Below are positions 42,986 to 53,366 of a stretch of 64,000 nucleotides of DNA, piece by piece. Both the position numbers and the translations under genes were made by a program. Position 1 is the stretch's first letter; every line of letters begins with the position of its first letter. This stretch comes from Pisaster brevispinus (lineage: Eukaryota > Echinodermata > Asteroidea > Forcipulatida > Asteriidae). Below the pieces are notes generated by a model, which was not told where the DNA came from, searched no databases, and was given only the letters and a program-made list of their open reading frames with translations. The stretch spans positions 38,870 to 102,869 of the forward strand of contig JAMKCF010000165.1 in the NCBI GenBank assembly GCA_023634235.1, written 5' to 3'.

Positions 42986-43007
42986 ATTATTCTTGGGGGC
43001 TTGCCCC
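42986..43007 (+). repeat. U2-derived or U2-like patches at the 5' end of element B
   Basis: ATTATTCTTGGG (42986-42997) is identical to the U2 promoter just before the U2 start (4575-4586 in unit 1). It runs directly into GGGGCTTGCCCC (42996-43007), identical to U2 stem-loop III. TCTTGTGG (42977-42984) also matches the CTCF-like site region upstream of U2. The two 12-mers are joined through shared Gs. Confidence 0.7.
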
Positions 43008-43039
43008 CATAACGCAAGTGCGGCATTGTGTGGCTTTTT

Positions 43040-43071
43040 CAGCCCGTGGCGTTTCCAGCCCGTGGCGTTTT
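43040..43071 (+). repeat. 16-bp direct repeat in the element B 5' UTR
   Basis: CAGCCCGTGGCGTTTC at 43040-43055 is followed by CAGCCCGTGGCGTTTT at 43056-43071. Confidence 0.85.
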
Positions 43072-43262
43072 GTGGTGTAGAGGAGCGACCCTAACAGACT
43101 TGTTGTCAGGTTGTATTGATCTAGTATTTACCATCGGATTAAGTGTATTTTTTTGGTAAAAACTTATTGTATTTACTTGATTAGGCTTTCTGCGGATTAG
43201 AAACCGCACTCAGCTCCTATTCTATTTTAATTTGTTGTATTTTCCGGTCCATTTATATTTGA

Positions 43263-43881
43263 GCTGTTTTCACAGCCCAAGGGCCACTTTTATTAGTCTA
43301 TTAATTTTATTGTAGGGTAGCAGTTGTGCCCACAATTCCCAAGATTTGCACACAAGCTTGTGTATTTTCTCTTTACTTACGGTAGCCAGGTGCGCCGTTG
43401 TGTACTATAACTATTTGCGGTTGTTCCGTAGTACCGTCATTTACTAGTGTATATATTTGCGCCTGTTGTAGGCTGTTTTCACAGCCCAAGGGCCACTTCC
43501 ATTTGTGAAGTATTGTTAGCATAGGGTAGCAGTTGTGCCCATATTTGTCAAGATTTGCACACAAGGCTGTGTATTTTCTCATTACTCACGGTTGCCGGGT
43601 GCGCCGTAAATTACTATAACTTATTGCGGTAGTCCCGTAGTTTATTAGTGTAAATATCTACGCATGTTGTAGGCTGTTTTCACAGCCCAAGAGCCACTTC
43701 CATTTGTGAAGTATTGTTAGTACAGGGTAGCAGTTGTGCCCACAATTTTCTAGATTTGCACACAAGTCTGTGCATTTTCTCTTTACTTACGGTAGCCAGG
43801 TGCGCCGTAATTTGCTATAACTAATTGCGGTTGTTCCGTAGTACCGTTATTTACCAGTGCATATATCTGCGCCTGTTGTAG
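43263..43881 (+). repeat. Three tandem ~205-bp 5' UTR repeats of element B
   Basis: Copies at 43263-43471, 43472-43672 and 43673-43881. Each starts GCTGTTTTCACAGCCCAAG, contains GGGTAGCAGTTGTGCCCA and GATTTGCACACAAG, and ends near GTTGTAG. Tandem 5' repeats often act as promoters in non-LTR elements (known for other families; inferred here). Each copy carries a hairpin like the histone 3' stem-loop (see next entry). Confidence 0.9.
43471..43486 (+). other. Histone-stem-loop-like hairpin in element B (three copies)
   Basis: GGCTGTTTTCACAGCC at 43471-43486 and 43672-43687 is a 16-nt hairpin with a 6-bp stem and TTTC loop. It has the same geometry and loop as the histone GGCTCTTTTCAGAGCC and differs only by a compensated C-G to G-C swap at the fifth pair. 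The first copy (43262-43277) has an A-C mismatch in the outer part. No purine-rich HDE follows, so U7-dependent cleavage is not expected. Confidence 0.6.
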
Positions 43882-44032
43882 GCACATTGTCGTTTATTTG
43901 GGTTTGCCCTTTTGATTACTTTTCGTACTCACGGTGTTGTCTTCTCAGCTTTATTGTAAAGCTGCCAGGCGCACCTCTTTTTGCATTTAGATCCAATTGG
44001 ATTTAATCGTTCTTATTGTGTTCTCCTTGGGT

Positions 44033-45613
44033 ATGGCATCTAGCAAAAAAGCTTGTTCGGCCGAACTGCAATTTGTCAGTTCGGTCAGCCCGTCTTTCAT
44101 TTTCAGTGAGCTCAAGAAAATAGGGGTTGTGGCCAAAAACCACCTGTGGGCCCTCCAACCCCTGAAGAGCTCACAGTTCAGATTATACTTCAACAACATT
44201 GAATTATTTAGAAAGTTTAGTCCGGCCTTGTCGTCCATCCCCGGATGCAGCGTGTCTGGTGGCGGTGGTGTGACCACTGTCACTGTGTCGTACGTGGCAA
44301 TGGAGATGGACGACTTGGTCGTTCGGAGAAAGCTCTCAGAGTTTGGAGAGGTCATCTCCGGCCACTTCTGTACTTACAGGGGTGAGCCGGAGGTGTTCAA
44401 CGGTAATAGGCAGTACCGTATGCGCATTAAGCGCAACATACCGACGGCTTTCCGCATCGGGGACCGGAACGCCTGGGTGTCCTACCTGGGACAGACCCGG
44501 ACGTGTGCCCGATGCGGGGAGACGGGGCATCTGGCCCGTGAATGCGGCCAGGTGCGGTGTTTTAAGTGTGGAGAGGTGGGACACGTCATTTCGGCGTGTA
44601 CAAATGCCTCGGTTTGTACGGTCTGCGGGGAGGAGGGGCACAGCCACCGGCAGTGCCCTAACTCGTACGCGGGTCGTACAAAGCCGAGGAAGAATTGGTT
44701 TAAGGCAGAGAGCCCGCCGCCTCCTCCATCGGGCACGCCCGTTGGAGAGGCCGAGGAACCGGCGGGCTCAGTTGTAGTTGAGGAGGGTTTGGTGGAGGAG
44801 GCAGCTGTGCCCATGGATGTGCTGGCTCCTCCAACCCAGGCCATATATGAAGTAAAAGTTAGTGAGGGTGGGGAGGGATCGGGTTTGCCGTGCACCCCCT
44901 GTGGGGTGTGTGGGGAGCTGTCAGGTCCCTTCCCACTCGAGACCCCTTGTCATCTCTGTGGCGGGGCACTTGGGGACTCGGCTTTCCGGGTCCTTGGGTG
45001 TGCCGGCTGCAGGGGAGCCAACGGGCCCGTGACTCTGGCGTGTAACAAGCCGGAATGTCGCGGACCCGGTGGCTCCGTTGATGGCGGGGGTTTCACAAAA
45101 GTAATGGGGAAGAGGAAGAGAAGGCAACTACGCCGTCTCACTGCCTCTTCCTCTGAAAGTGATGTGTCGTCTAAAAAGACTAGTTTTGCAGCGTCTCCAG
45201 TCATTCCGAGCTCGGAGACGCTGTTTGGTGTTATTTCTGATTGTGACATATGGAGCGACGAGGGCGGCTCGTCACAATTTTCCGACGAGGATGGCCCCGC
45301 CCTGGTTTCCAAACGGGAACTCAAGCAGGACGAGGCCGTCGCTCATTTAGCCGGCGCTAAAATCCCTGGCCGGTCGGGGGTCCCCATTCCTTGTGGGGCC
45401 CCCGGGTGCTCCTTCCAAGGGAAGATGTCTTCCCTAACTCACCACCGGAGGAAGGAGCACAATGGTACCCCCATGTCGCAGACCAAGTGCTCGGAGTGTA
45501 GAGCCATTTTTACACTTCCGAGCGCTTGTGTCAAACACATGTGCCGTAGGCACCCCTTATTCGTCTTGAAAAAGGATCCTGCCTTTTTCGAGTCCACCTT
45601 TTTACGAAATTAG
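44033..45613 (+). CDS. Element B ORF1: CCHC and C2H2 zinc-finger protein
   Basis: 526 residues from the ATG at 44033; the frame is open a little further upstream without an ATG. Three CCHC knuckles lie at about 158-208: CARCGETGHLAREC, CFKCGEVGHVISAC and CTVCGEEGHSHRQC. A second cysteine-rich stretch (CTPCGVCGELSG, CHLCGG, CAGCRGANG) lies at about 290-345. Near the C-terminus are a C-x4-C-x11-H-x4-H motif (from Cys454) and a classical C2H2 finger CSECRAIF...KHMCRRH. Acidic and serine-rich linkers lie between. The knuckles should bind element RNA. The C2H2 pair is absent from element A and could recognise DNA, as the N-terminal fingers of R2-type elements do (inference). ORF2 starts 67 bp downstream. 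Confidence 0.85.
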   Translation: MASSKKACSAELQFVSSVSPSFIFSELKKIGVVAKNHLWALQPLKSSQFRLYFNNIELFRKFSPALSSIPGCSVSGGGGVTTVTVSYVAMEMDDLVVRRKLSEFGEVISGHFCTYRGEPEVFNGNRQYRMRIKRNIPTAFRIGDRNAWVSYLGQTRTCARCGETGHLARECGQVRCFKCGEVGHVISACTNASVCTVCGEEGHSHRQCPNSYAGRTKPRKNWFKAESPPPPPSGTPVGEAEEPAGSVVVEEGLVEEAAVPMDVLAPPTQAIYEVKVSEGGEGSGLPCTPCGVCGELSGPFPLETPCHLCGGALGDSAFRVLGCAGCRGANGPVTLACNKPECRGPGGSVDGGGFTKVMGKRKRRQLRRLTASSSESDVSSKKTSFAASPVIPSSETLFGVISDCDIWSDEGGSSQFSDEDGPALVSKRELKQDEAVAHLAGAKIPGRSGVPIPCGAPGCSFQGKMSSLTHHRRKEHNGTPMSQTKCSECRAIFTLPSACVKHMCRRHPLFVLKKDPAFFESTFLRN

Positions 45614-45680
45614 GGTCCTTTTTTAGACCCGTATTTTCCTAGTGTCTTTTACTTTTTATTCTCTCCCTAGTTAAATCGTC

Positions 45681-48600
45681 ATGGCGTCCTTTGATATTAT
45701 TTCATTAAATACAAACGGTTTGCGTTCTCCAGCAAAACGTTTAGCTGCCTTTAATTTGTGCCGGGGATATGACATTGCTTGCTTGCAGGAGTGTCATATC
45801 GCCGGCAAAGCTGACTTAGAACTTTGGAGGAGCGAATGGGAGGGGAAGATGTTTGTCAGTTTTGGCACGTCTTCCTCTCGGGGCACAGTTATTCTTATTT
45901 CCAGACGTTCCTCCGTGGTTTTTACAAATCCTTCTTTTGATTTAGATGGGAGAGTCGTGAGTGGTATTGTGCGTGGACCGGGTAGAAGCTTTCGGCTCTG
46001 CACGGTCTACGCCCCCAACGACCCTAAGATCCGGCGTACCTTCCTCTCGTCTCTCCCTCGATTCTTAGGCGGTAATTTTCCCGTTATTTTGGCTGGTGAC
46101 TTCAATTGTGTTTTGGATGTTGAGGGGGACCGTCGTGGTGCCCCCTCCTCGTCCATTCACATTGGGGCTCACGAAATTAAAAAACTTATTTCTGATTTTT
46201 CTTTCACAGACTGCTGGCGGTCTTTACACCCTACTGGCTTTTCCCCGACGTGGAGAAACGGAAGTAACACCGCCTCTAGCCGGTTGGACCGGTTCTACGC
46301 GTCCAGCTGTCTGGAGGTGGTGTCCTGCTCTCACACGTCGGTATATTTTTCTGACCATGATGGTGTTGTACTGAAGGTGCGCTGCCCGGAGGACCTCATC
46401 TCCGGGAGGGGGTACTGGAAGTGCAACACCTCGATTTTTAAAGATGCCTCTTTTAGGGAAGAGTATTTTTATGCTTACACGGGTTGGCGGACTCTCATGG
46501 AGGGGTACGACAATGTGCTCCTCTGGTGGGAGGACGTCAAACTACGTACCAAAAAAATGATTGTTTCTTTTTGCTGTCGTGCTTCGAGGCGGAGGCGGCA
46601 GAGAAGGGAGACTCTTCTGGAGTCTTTTAACTCTGTCGCCTCAGAGCTGAGAGCAGGCAGCACAGACTCAGGTCTGCTGCGCCAGCACGCAGACATTAGA
46701 CAACATATCCAAGAACTCGATGACTTCGAAGCGGAGGGGGCTCGGATCCGTTCGCGGGTCCGGGCCCTCGAGGAAGGGGAGAGGCCATCGAGCAATTTTT
46801 TTAATATTGAGTCGAAAAATAAAACCAAGTGTAGCATTAAATCCGTCCGGGGTCCCGATGGCAATGTTGTTGGGACCACGGAGGAAATTTCTAATATTTA
46901 TATGCATTTTTATTCTGCTCTTTACTCAGCAGACGACGTCTCTGATGAGGAGCAGATTCCATTTTTATCTAGCTTGGACAGGTCGGTTCCCGAGGACATG
47001 CAGAGTGGTCTGGAGCTCCCGCTAAGTCTGCGGGAGTTGGAGGCTGCTCTGGCCAGCATGTCCAACAACAAGACCCCTGGGGACGACGGCCTGCCCAAGG
47101 AATTTTATAAGTGTTTTTGGGACCTTTTGGGCCCTGATTTATTGAGTGTCTTTAACCACTCCTTTACATTGCATTGTCTCCCCCCATCACTTCGACGGGG
47201 AGTCATTTCTTTATTAGATAAACCTGGGGATCCTTTGGACCCTCAGAATAAAAGGCCAATTTCTCTCCTGAACGTGGATTATAAGATTCTTTCCAAGGTC
47301 TTGTGTCAGCGTTTGGGAGGGGTTTTGCCACATCTAATTAACCCTTTTCAAACTTGTGGGGTTAAGGGCAGGTCAATCCACGATAACATCAGGCTCCTTC
47401 GTGATGTAGTCTCTTTCGTAGACGATCGTAGGATTGACTCCCTCATTATCTCTTTGGACCAGCAAAAAGCCTTTGACCGAGTGAACTGGTCTTTCCTTCT
47501 TAAGGTCATGTCCAAACTGGGCTTTGGTCCAAATTTTTTAAAGTGGGTCGAGATTTTATACACTGGTATTTCCAGTAGGATTTTAATTAATGGGACCCTG
47601 TCGGACCCATTTGATTTATTCAAGGGAGTGAGGCAGGGTTGTCCTTTGTCTCCTCTTCTTTATGTGCTTGTTATTGAGCCATTTGCGACCGCGGTGTTGG
47701 GAGACAGCAACATTCGAGGTATCCCAATACCGGGGTCCAGTGGTCTAGACTGTTCTATAGTACAATATGCCGATGATACCACCTGCGTAATAAGTAATTT
47801 TACTTCATTGCGCAGGCTTTTTGCACTTATTGACAATTTTTCTAAGGCGAGCGGGTCTCGCCTTAATTTTAATAAATCTAAAGGTTTAATTTTAGGTCAG
47901 TGGCCGGACTCTCTCCCTGCTCACATTCCCATCACGTGGACTAAAGACCCAATTATCATCAATGGCGTCTGGGTGGGTAGGGGGGACATGGCACTGAAAA
48001 ACTGGAATTTTAGGCTTGATAAATTTAATAGATGTGTAGACAGTTGGAAAGCCAGGGCTTTGTCGCTCGTCGGCAAGGCTCTGGTCATTAACACCATTCT
48101 TCTGTCTATTCTTTTCTTTATAGCTCCGGTTTACCCCGTTCCTTCGGCCGTGGAGAGGAAGATAACAAGAGCCATCTTTTCTTTCTTCTGGTCGGGTAAA
48201 ACGGAGCTAGTGAGGAGACCCATTCTCTGCCGCCCCGTGGAGCGGGGCGGCATGGGTATTACTAATTTCAAGGCCAAGGCCGACTCTTTTCTTGCTTATG
48301 GTGTGGTGGCACTGTGCGATGACAGTGATCGTCCATGGTGTCACTTCGCCAAACTTTGGTCCGCTTTCTCCTTGCGGAATATCTTGCCAGCCGGCTCGTG
48401 GTCGAATGCATCACCACATTCGATCGCGGGTCCGGCCTATTATTCCAATTTTTGCACTTTAATTCGCGGCATCTCCGATGCATGTCCTGACATGGATTGG
48501 AGTGCCGCGACCACGCGCAGTATTTACAATATACTTTTATCTCTGGATACTCCCAGGGTACCGGCTGGTCGGGAACCCTGTCCCCCAGAGAATTTCAAAT

Positions 48601-49136
48601 TTGTACTTAATCCAAAATTGGATCACGCCTTGCGTGACTTTAATTGGCGCACTGTATGGCAGGGCGTCAAAACATCTCAGCGTGTTTTTAAGTGGGGCAT
48701 TGGGGACGGGAAATGCCCTCGTTCCCACTGCAACCAAGTTGAATCTATTCAACACCTTATTTGGGACTGTCCCTTTGTGGCAATTCTATGGTACTGGACA
48801 CAGCACATTTGTTATAAAGTGTTCAGTGCCAATTTTGTATTAACTCTGCCTTGTATTTTACACGGTGAGGGGCTGGACCCCTCTCTCCGTGAATCATTTG
48901 TAGTATGGTACTTTATCTCTGTGATCAAATGGCACATCTGGACTTCCAGGTGTCAGACTCTTTTTGATCACATTGATGTAAGCTCTGATATTGTACTTAG
49001 GAGATGTAAACATTTTGTCTCCACCAGGATCAGAGCCGACTTTGACAGACTGCCTCGGGCCGCCTTTCTGACCACTTGGTGCGTGAAGGGTGGGCCGGTC
49101 AGGGTAGTCAACCATAAACTCGTTTTTAATATTTAA
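45681..49136 (+). CDS. Element B ORF2: AP endonuclease-reverse transcriptase
   Basis: 1151 residues; ATG at 45681 directly before the APE domain. APE motifs: SLNTNGLRS (8-16), QECH (36-39, Cys in place of the Thr of element A), YAPND, AGDFN, SRLDRFY, SDHD (224-227). RT motifs: RPISLLNVDYKI, SLDQQKAFDRV, KGVRQGCPLS and the catalytic YADDTT (696-701). The C-terminal zinc motif CPRSHCNQVESIQHLIWDC starts at about 1012. Codon use is T-rich at many third positions compared with the A- and C-rich element A, which supports separate histories. No disabling change is seen. Confidence 0.93.
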   Translation: MASFDIISLNTNGLRSPAKRLAAFNLCRGYDIACLQECHIAGKADLELWRSEWEGKMFVSFGTSSSRGTVILISRRSSVVFTNPSFDLDGRVVSGIVRGPGRSFRLCTVYAPNDPKIRRTFLSSLPRFLGGNFPVILAGDFNCVLDVEGDRRGAPSSSIHIGAHEIKKLISDFSFTDCWRSLHPTGFSPTWRNGSNTASSRLDRFYASSCLEVVSCSHTSVYFSDHDGVVLKVRCPEDLISGRGYWKCNTSIFKDASFREEYFYAYTGWRTLMEGYDNVLLWWEDVKLRTKKMIVSFCCRASRRRRQRRETLLESFNSVASELRAGSTDSGLLRQHADIRQHIQELDDFEAEGARIRSRVRALEEGERPSSNFFNIESKNKTKCSIKSVRGPDGNVVGTTEEISNIYMHFYSALYSADDVSDEEQIPFLSSLDRSVPEDMQSGLELPLSLRELEAALASMSNNKTPGDDGLPKEFYKCFWDLLGPDLLSVFNHSFTLHCLPPSLRRGVISLLDKPGDPLDPQNKRPISLLNVDYKILSKVLCQRLGGVLPHLINPFQTCGVKGRSIHDNIRLLRDVVSFVDDRRIDSLIISLDQQKAFDRVNWSFLLKVMSKLGFGPNFLKWVEILYTGISSRILINGTLSDPFDLFKGVRQGCPLSPLLYVLVIEPFATAVLGDSNIRGIPIPGSSGLDCSIVQYADDTTCVISNFTSLRRLFALIDNFSKASGSRLNFNKSKGLILGQWPDSLPAHIPITWTKDPIIINGVWVGRGDMALKNWNFRLDKFNRCVDSWKARALSLVGKALVINTILLSILFFIAPVYPVPSAVERKITRAIFSFFWSGKTELVRRPILCRPVERGGMGITNFKAKADSFLAYGVVALCDDSDRPWCHFAKLWSAFSLRNILPAGSWSNASPHSIAGPAYYSNFCTLIRGISDACPDMDWSAATTRSIYNILLSLDTPRVPAGREPCPPENFKFVLNPKLDHALRDFNWRTVWQGVKTSQRVFKWGIGDGKCPRSHCNQVESIQHLIWDCPFVAILWYWTQHICYKVFSANFVLTLPCILHGEGLDPSLRESFVVWYFISVIKWHIWTSRCQTLFDHIDVSSDIVLRRCKHFVSTRIRADFDRLPRAAFLTTWCVKGGPVRVVNHKLVFNI

Positions 49137-49822
49137 GTGTCATCTCCTTCTTGTTTAAGTATTAATATCCGTTGCATCTTGCTTTCCCTTTGCATCAGGT
49201 TGAGTGTTGGGGGAGACTTGCGTTCTGCGGGGGTGCTCCTTGTGAGCGGAGGTTTCTACCACCACCAAGGGATGTCTGGCTCCCGCCTCACTTCCCTGTG
49301 CAGCCGGGGGCAGGATGGTAACAGCGGTTATATTTGTAATTTTAAAGGTTCCGTGGCGAGGATTCCGGCGTTTGCGGGGAGCCTTGTCCGGTCCCACTGT
49401 TTTTAAATGTTCATTGTTTGGGACTCTGGTTGCTGTGGTGTGCTGTTTGGCAGTAGTATACAGCTAATGTGCGCACCGCAGTGGCTGGTTTCCCTTCTTA
49501 ACTATAAGCAGTGCTTCACTGTTTTTTTTTATCTTGCTGGTTTCAGGGACTTTTCAGAGATTCCGGCGTTTGCGGGGATTTTTGTGGGGTCTCAGCAGCC
49601 TTTTGTATCTCTTTAACTTAAGGCCTGGGTTCCCAGCGTTGGTTGGGAACCGTGGGTCTCATTTGTATTTTGATCGGTGTACGGTGGGGCGGCACTTTGC
49701 AATGAGAGGGCTCGTTCATGGTGTCGCTCTGCCAAGCGCCGATCGCCCTTTGTATTTTTATCTATGGCAGGGGTCCCACCCTTGTTTGTAGTTTAGGCCC
49801 CACATTGAGTGGGGTTAGGAGG

Positions 49823-49919
49823 CGTCTGTCCCCTGAAAAGGTCTAAACTTTACCGATGCCGGCAGGGGTAGGCCTAGGTAATTAGTTATTATTTCAGCTC
49901 CCTGCCGGCGGGACAGGCG
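49823..49919 (+). other. Nested RNA hairpin in the element B 3' UTR
   Basis: The outer arm CGTCTGTCCC (49823-49832) pairs with GGGACAGGCG (49910-49919) with one wobble. The inner arm GCCGGCAGGG (49858-49867) pairs perfectly with CCCTGCCGGC (49900-49909). The two 3' arms are adjacent, giving a two-tier stem that may be recognised by the reverse transcriptase. Confidence 0.7.
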
Positions 49920-50131
49920 TATCCCCAAACTCCGGTTTGGGTACTATTTTGTAGTATTGTAATTTGTTGTCTTTGGCCGGCGTGCGGTGGGGTTGCACTG
50001 TGCGATGAGAGGGCTCGTCCACGGTGTCGCCTTGCCAAGCGTCGGTTGTTTTTTATTGTTAGAGTCTTGTCTTCGCTTGTGCGTAATTTCTGGTTGTATT
50101 TCTATCCTTGATGTTGTCATTTTTTAGGTAT

Positions 50132-50186
50132 GGGCAGGGGGGAGCGAAACCCCACGACACTAAGGTGCAGCATGACTGCCCTGCCC
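50132..50186 (+). other. 3'-terminal hairpin of element B
   Basis: GGGCAGGG (50132-50139) pairs with CCCTGCCC (50179-50186), 8 bp, with a loop of about 39 nt holding GCGAAACCCCACGACAC. It ends 40 bp before the 3' junction, a suitable place for an RT-binding structure. Confidence 0.65.
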
Positions 50187-50226
50187 AGGGGTCTCTTGTT
50201 TCATAACAACCCCAAAATCAAAAATT

Positions 50227-50381
50227 AGTATCTGTTCTTTTCAGAATAATATCTGAAATGCTGCTCATCGAGCAGCAAGTATATTAATCTGATTTTTGGA
50301 TGATCGGCCATGGAAGAGGGGCTTGCCCCGTCCTGGCCACGGGTTGGCCCGGTTTTGCACTACTGCCGGGATCGGCCCACA
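50227..50381 (+). pseudogene. U2: U2 snRNA, unit 7, 3' fragment (nt 35-189)
   Basis: U2 resumes AGTATCTGTTC directly after element B and is complete to its 3' end. The preceding T (50226) could be U2 nt 34 or element sequence. Confidence 0.95.
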
Positions 50382-50520
50382 CTCCCCTCTTGGGGAAATC
50401 AATAAAAAAAAAGTCAGGTTTGATTTTCAACTTTTGTTTTGCTGAGATTGTCTTGAGTTTGTTTTGTTTGTCAACAAATCATGGATGGTTTCGACGCCCA
50501 CGTCCGCAACGCTTGCCTAA

Positions 50521-50922
<402 letters not shown>

Positions 50923-51732
50923 GCAGTAACCCTGCTAAGAATCCCACATTGAAAACAACGGCTCTTTTCAGAGCCACCACAAGTTCAAAAAAGAGATAAA
51001 CAACTTGTCTATTCGTTTCCTACACTCCTATCTTCCTTTTGTTGTCCTATATTTCTGTTTAAATTACGTTTAAATACAAAGTACATAAAGTCTAAAACAC
51101 TATTGGGGCACTCACTGTCCATAAGTAACATCGTTTAAACAAAATTAAAACCACCGACACCCACCATTCTTAATGTTAGACGTCATGGCGATACTCCCGA
51201 AACTGTTTCTTGTTATGGCAAAGGAAACTCAACCGTCCGTGGGGGAGTCTTTTCCCTTTTCCAAAATGGAGGTGGAATTCTATTTATAAGTTGTTTGTTG
51301 GTCCCCCACGTAATGTTTGGGGTATTATTCAATGAAGTTGTTTGTTGAGGGTTGAAATCTGTTTACAAGTCCTTTCTTGCGCTTTTAATTTGTGTTTGTT
51401 TTGTTTTTGTTGTATTTTTCCTCCCCTCTTTTCTTTTCGTCTTCAACAAATTACTTCTCAGACAATAATGAGCTGCCAACCGTATTCCGTTAAGCATAAT
51501 TATTTTCTACGATTACTTAGTTTTTCCTATGCTTAAGCAGCTACCTCCATTGTGTCAGCTTTGGCCCCGATGATGACCACTCAAGCGGTTCTGGCGGGAT
51601 TTGCCCTGAATGGCCATGAGCAAATCCAATTGCGTCCCCGCCTTTGTCAGGGGCGATCCTTCAACGGGCATCCCAATCCTTTAAGAGGAGCTGCTATGCT
51701 GGCGACTTGGACCACAACTTTGAAAACAGTAA

Positions 51733-52152
<420 letters not shown>

Positions 52153-52997
52153 GAAACTCGTTTCTACTAAACAAAACGGCTCTTTTCAGAGCCACCACTT
52201 CTTTAAAGAGATTTTGTAATCATGCCCTGTGTTATCGTTCTCCGTTTTATTTCCTTCAAACTTACAAAAATTGATTTTAACTAGATCCCCTTATTACATA
52301 AGTTAGCTTCCTCAACAAGTATAACAGAAAACATGTTTCCAATGTTGAATGTGGCCCCTTTCTGGCATGACTTCAATAGCCTGCTCTATAATTGCAGATT
52401 CACAGATTATAACTGTCAACTGTTACATTACATCGTTTTTTTCTCTTTTTTTTCTTCTCTTCTTTTCTTTTCAGTGGGTGACTATCACCCCACGCACTCA
52501 CTAGCTCGCCCGCTCGTCCATTATTTTATTCACTTCCATTCATTGTCTGTTAAAAATTGATACATTTTTGTATCCACCCATTTCTTTGGGATTGGCGCTC
52601 TATGTTTTTGTGCATATTTCTTCTTCTTGGGAAATAATCGGTACACTAAAATTAGTATGAATGTAATTTGGTTGGTTTGAACTGGACCAAAGTGAGGTTC
52701 TATTTCGTTTATATTAAAAATAATAGTAACTGTTTGTTTTCAATGGTTGCCTGCCCAATTCAAACACCCATTTCGGGAAGGGGAAGTTTTGGACCCCCCC
52801 CCCCCTACTGGTTGTACAATATTAGAAAATCACCAGACCGCTTCACTGCCCACAGGGTGAGGCGCGAATTGTAACAATGGCCACTGGACACCGGATCCTC
52901 CAGGCGCAGTATAAAGCTAAACGTTCTCCGTTGTACGGGCCATCAGTCTGATTTTGTCTATCAATTCAGTACGCTTCAAATAAACACTCTAGTCACC

Positions 52998-53366
52998 ATG
53001 CCTCCTAAAGCAAGTGGAAAGGGACAGAAGAAAGCCGGTAACACCAAGGGTCCACTCCGGACAGACAAGAAGAGGCGACGTCGCCGCAAGGAGAGCTACG
53101 GAATTTACATCTACAAGGTCATGAAGCAGGTCCATCCCGACACGGGAATTTCGAGCAAGGCGATGTCCATCATGAACAGCTTCGTAAACGATATCTTCGA
53201 GCGCATTGCCGCCGAGTCTTCTCGATTGGCACACTACAACAAGAAATCAACCATCACCAGCCGAGAGGTCCAGACTGCAGTTCGACTCCTTCTCCCCGGT
53301 GAGCTGGCCAAGCACGCTGTCAGTGAGGGCACCAAGGCGGTCACCAAGTACACAACTTCAAAATAA
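52998..53366 (+). CDS. H2B: Histone H2B, unit 8
   Basis: 122-residue form. The 3' flank has the longer CCATCCCCCCACCATCC form of units 1-2. Stem-loop 53396-53411. Confidence 0.99.
   Translation: MPPKASGKGQKKAGNTKGPLRTDKKRRRRRKESYGIYIYKVMKQVHPDTGISSKAMSIMNSFVNDIFERIAAESSRLAHYNKKSTITSREVQTAVRLLLPGELAKHAVSEGTKAVTKYTTSK

Larger units (their letters stand above)
42963..50226 (+). mobile_element. Element B: second U2-inserted APE-type non-LTR retrotransposon, 7.3 kb
   Basis: About 7,264 bp in sense orientation. A 1.07-kb 5' UTR holds three copies of a roughly 205-bp repeat. ORF1 is 44033-45613, ORF2 45681-49136, and a 1.09-kb structured 3' UTR follows. The 5' junction is after U2 nt 34 and the 3' junction resumes at nt 35, so insertion is nearly blunt (one T is ambiguous). 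There is no target-site duplication and no poly(A); the 3' end is CCCCAAAATCAAAAATT. The RT motifs resemble element A (SLDQQKAFDRV, RPISLLNVDYKI), but the two differ throughout, have unrelated UTRs, and ORF1 of B has extra zinc fingers. They are separate families that share one target. All reading frames are open. Confidence 0.9.
49137..50226 (+). other. Element B 3' UTR with internal repeats
   Basis: 1.09 kb without a supported gene. ATTCCGGCGTTTGCGGGGA occurs near 49362 and again near 49560. A longer diverged repeat (CGGTGGGGCGG/TTGCACTxTGC..ATGAGAGGGCTCGT..GGTGTCGC..GCCAAGCG) lies at 49682-49740 and 49985-50042. Two strong hairpin regions follow (separate entries). The sequence ends CCCCAAAATCAAAAATT before U2. 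Confidence 0.8.
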
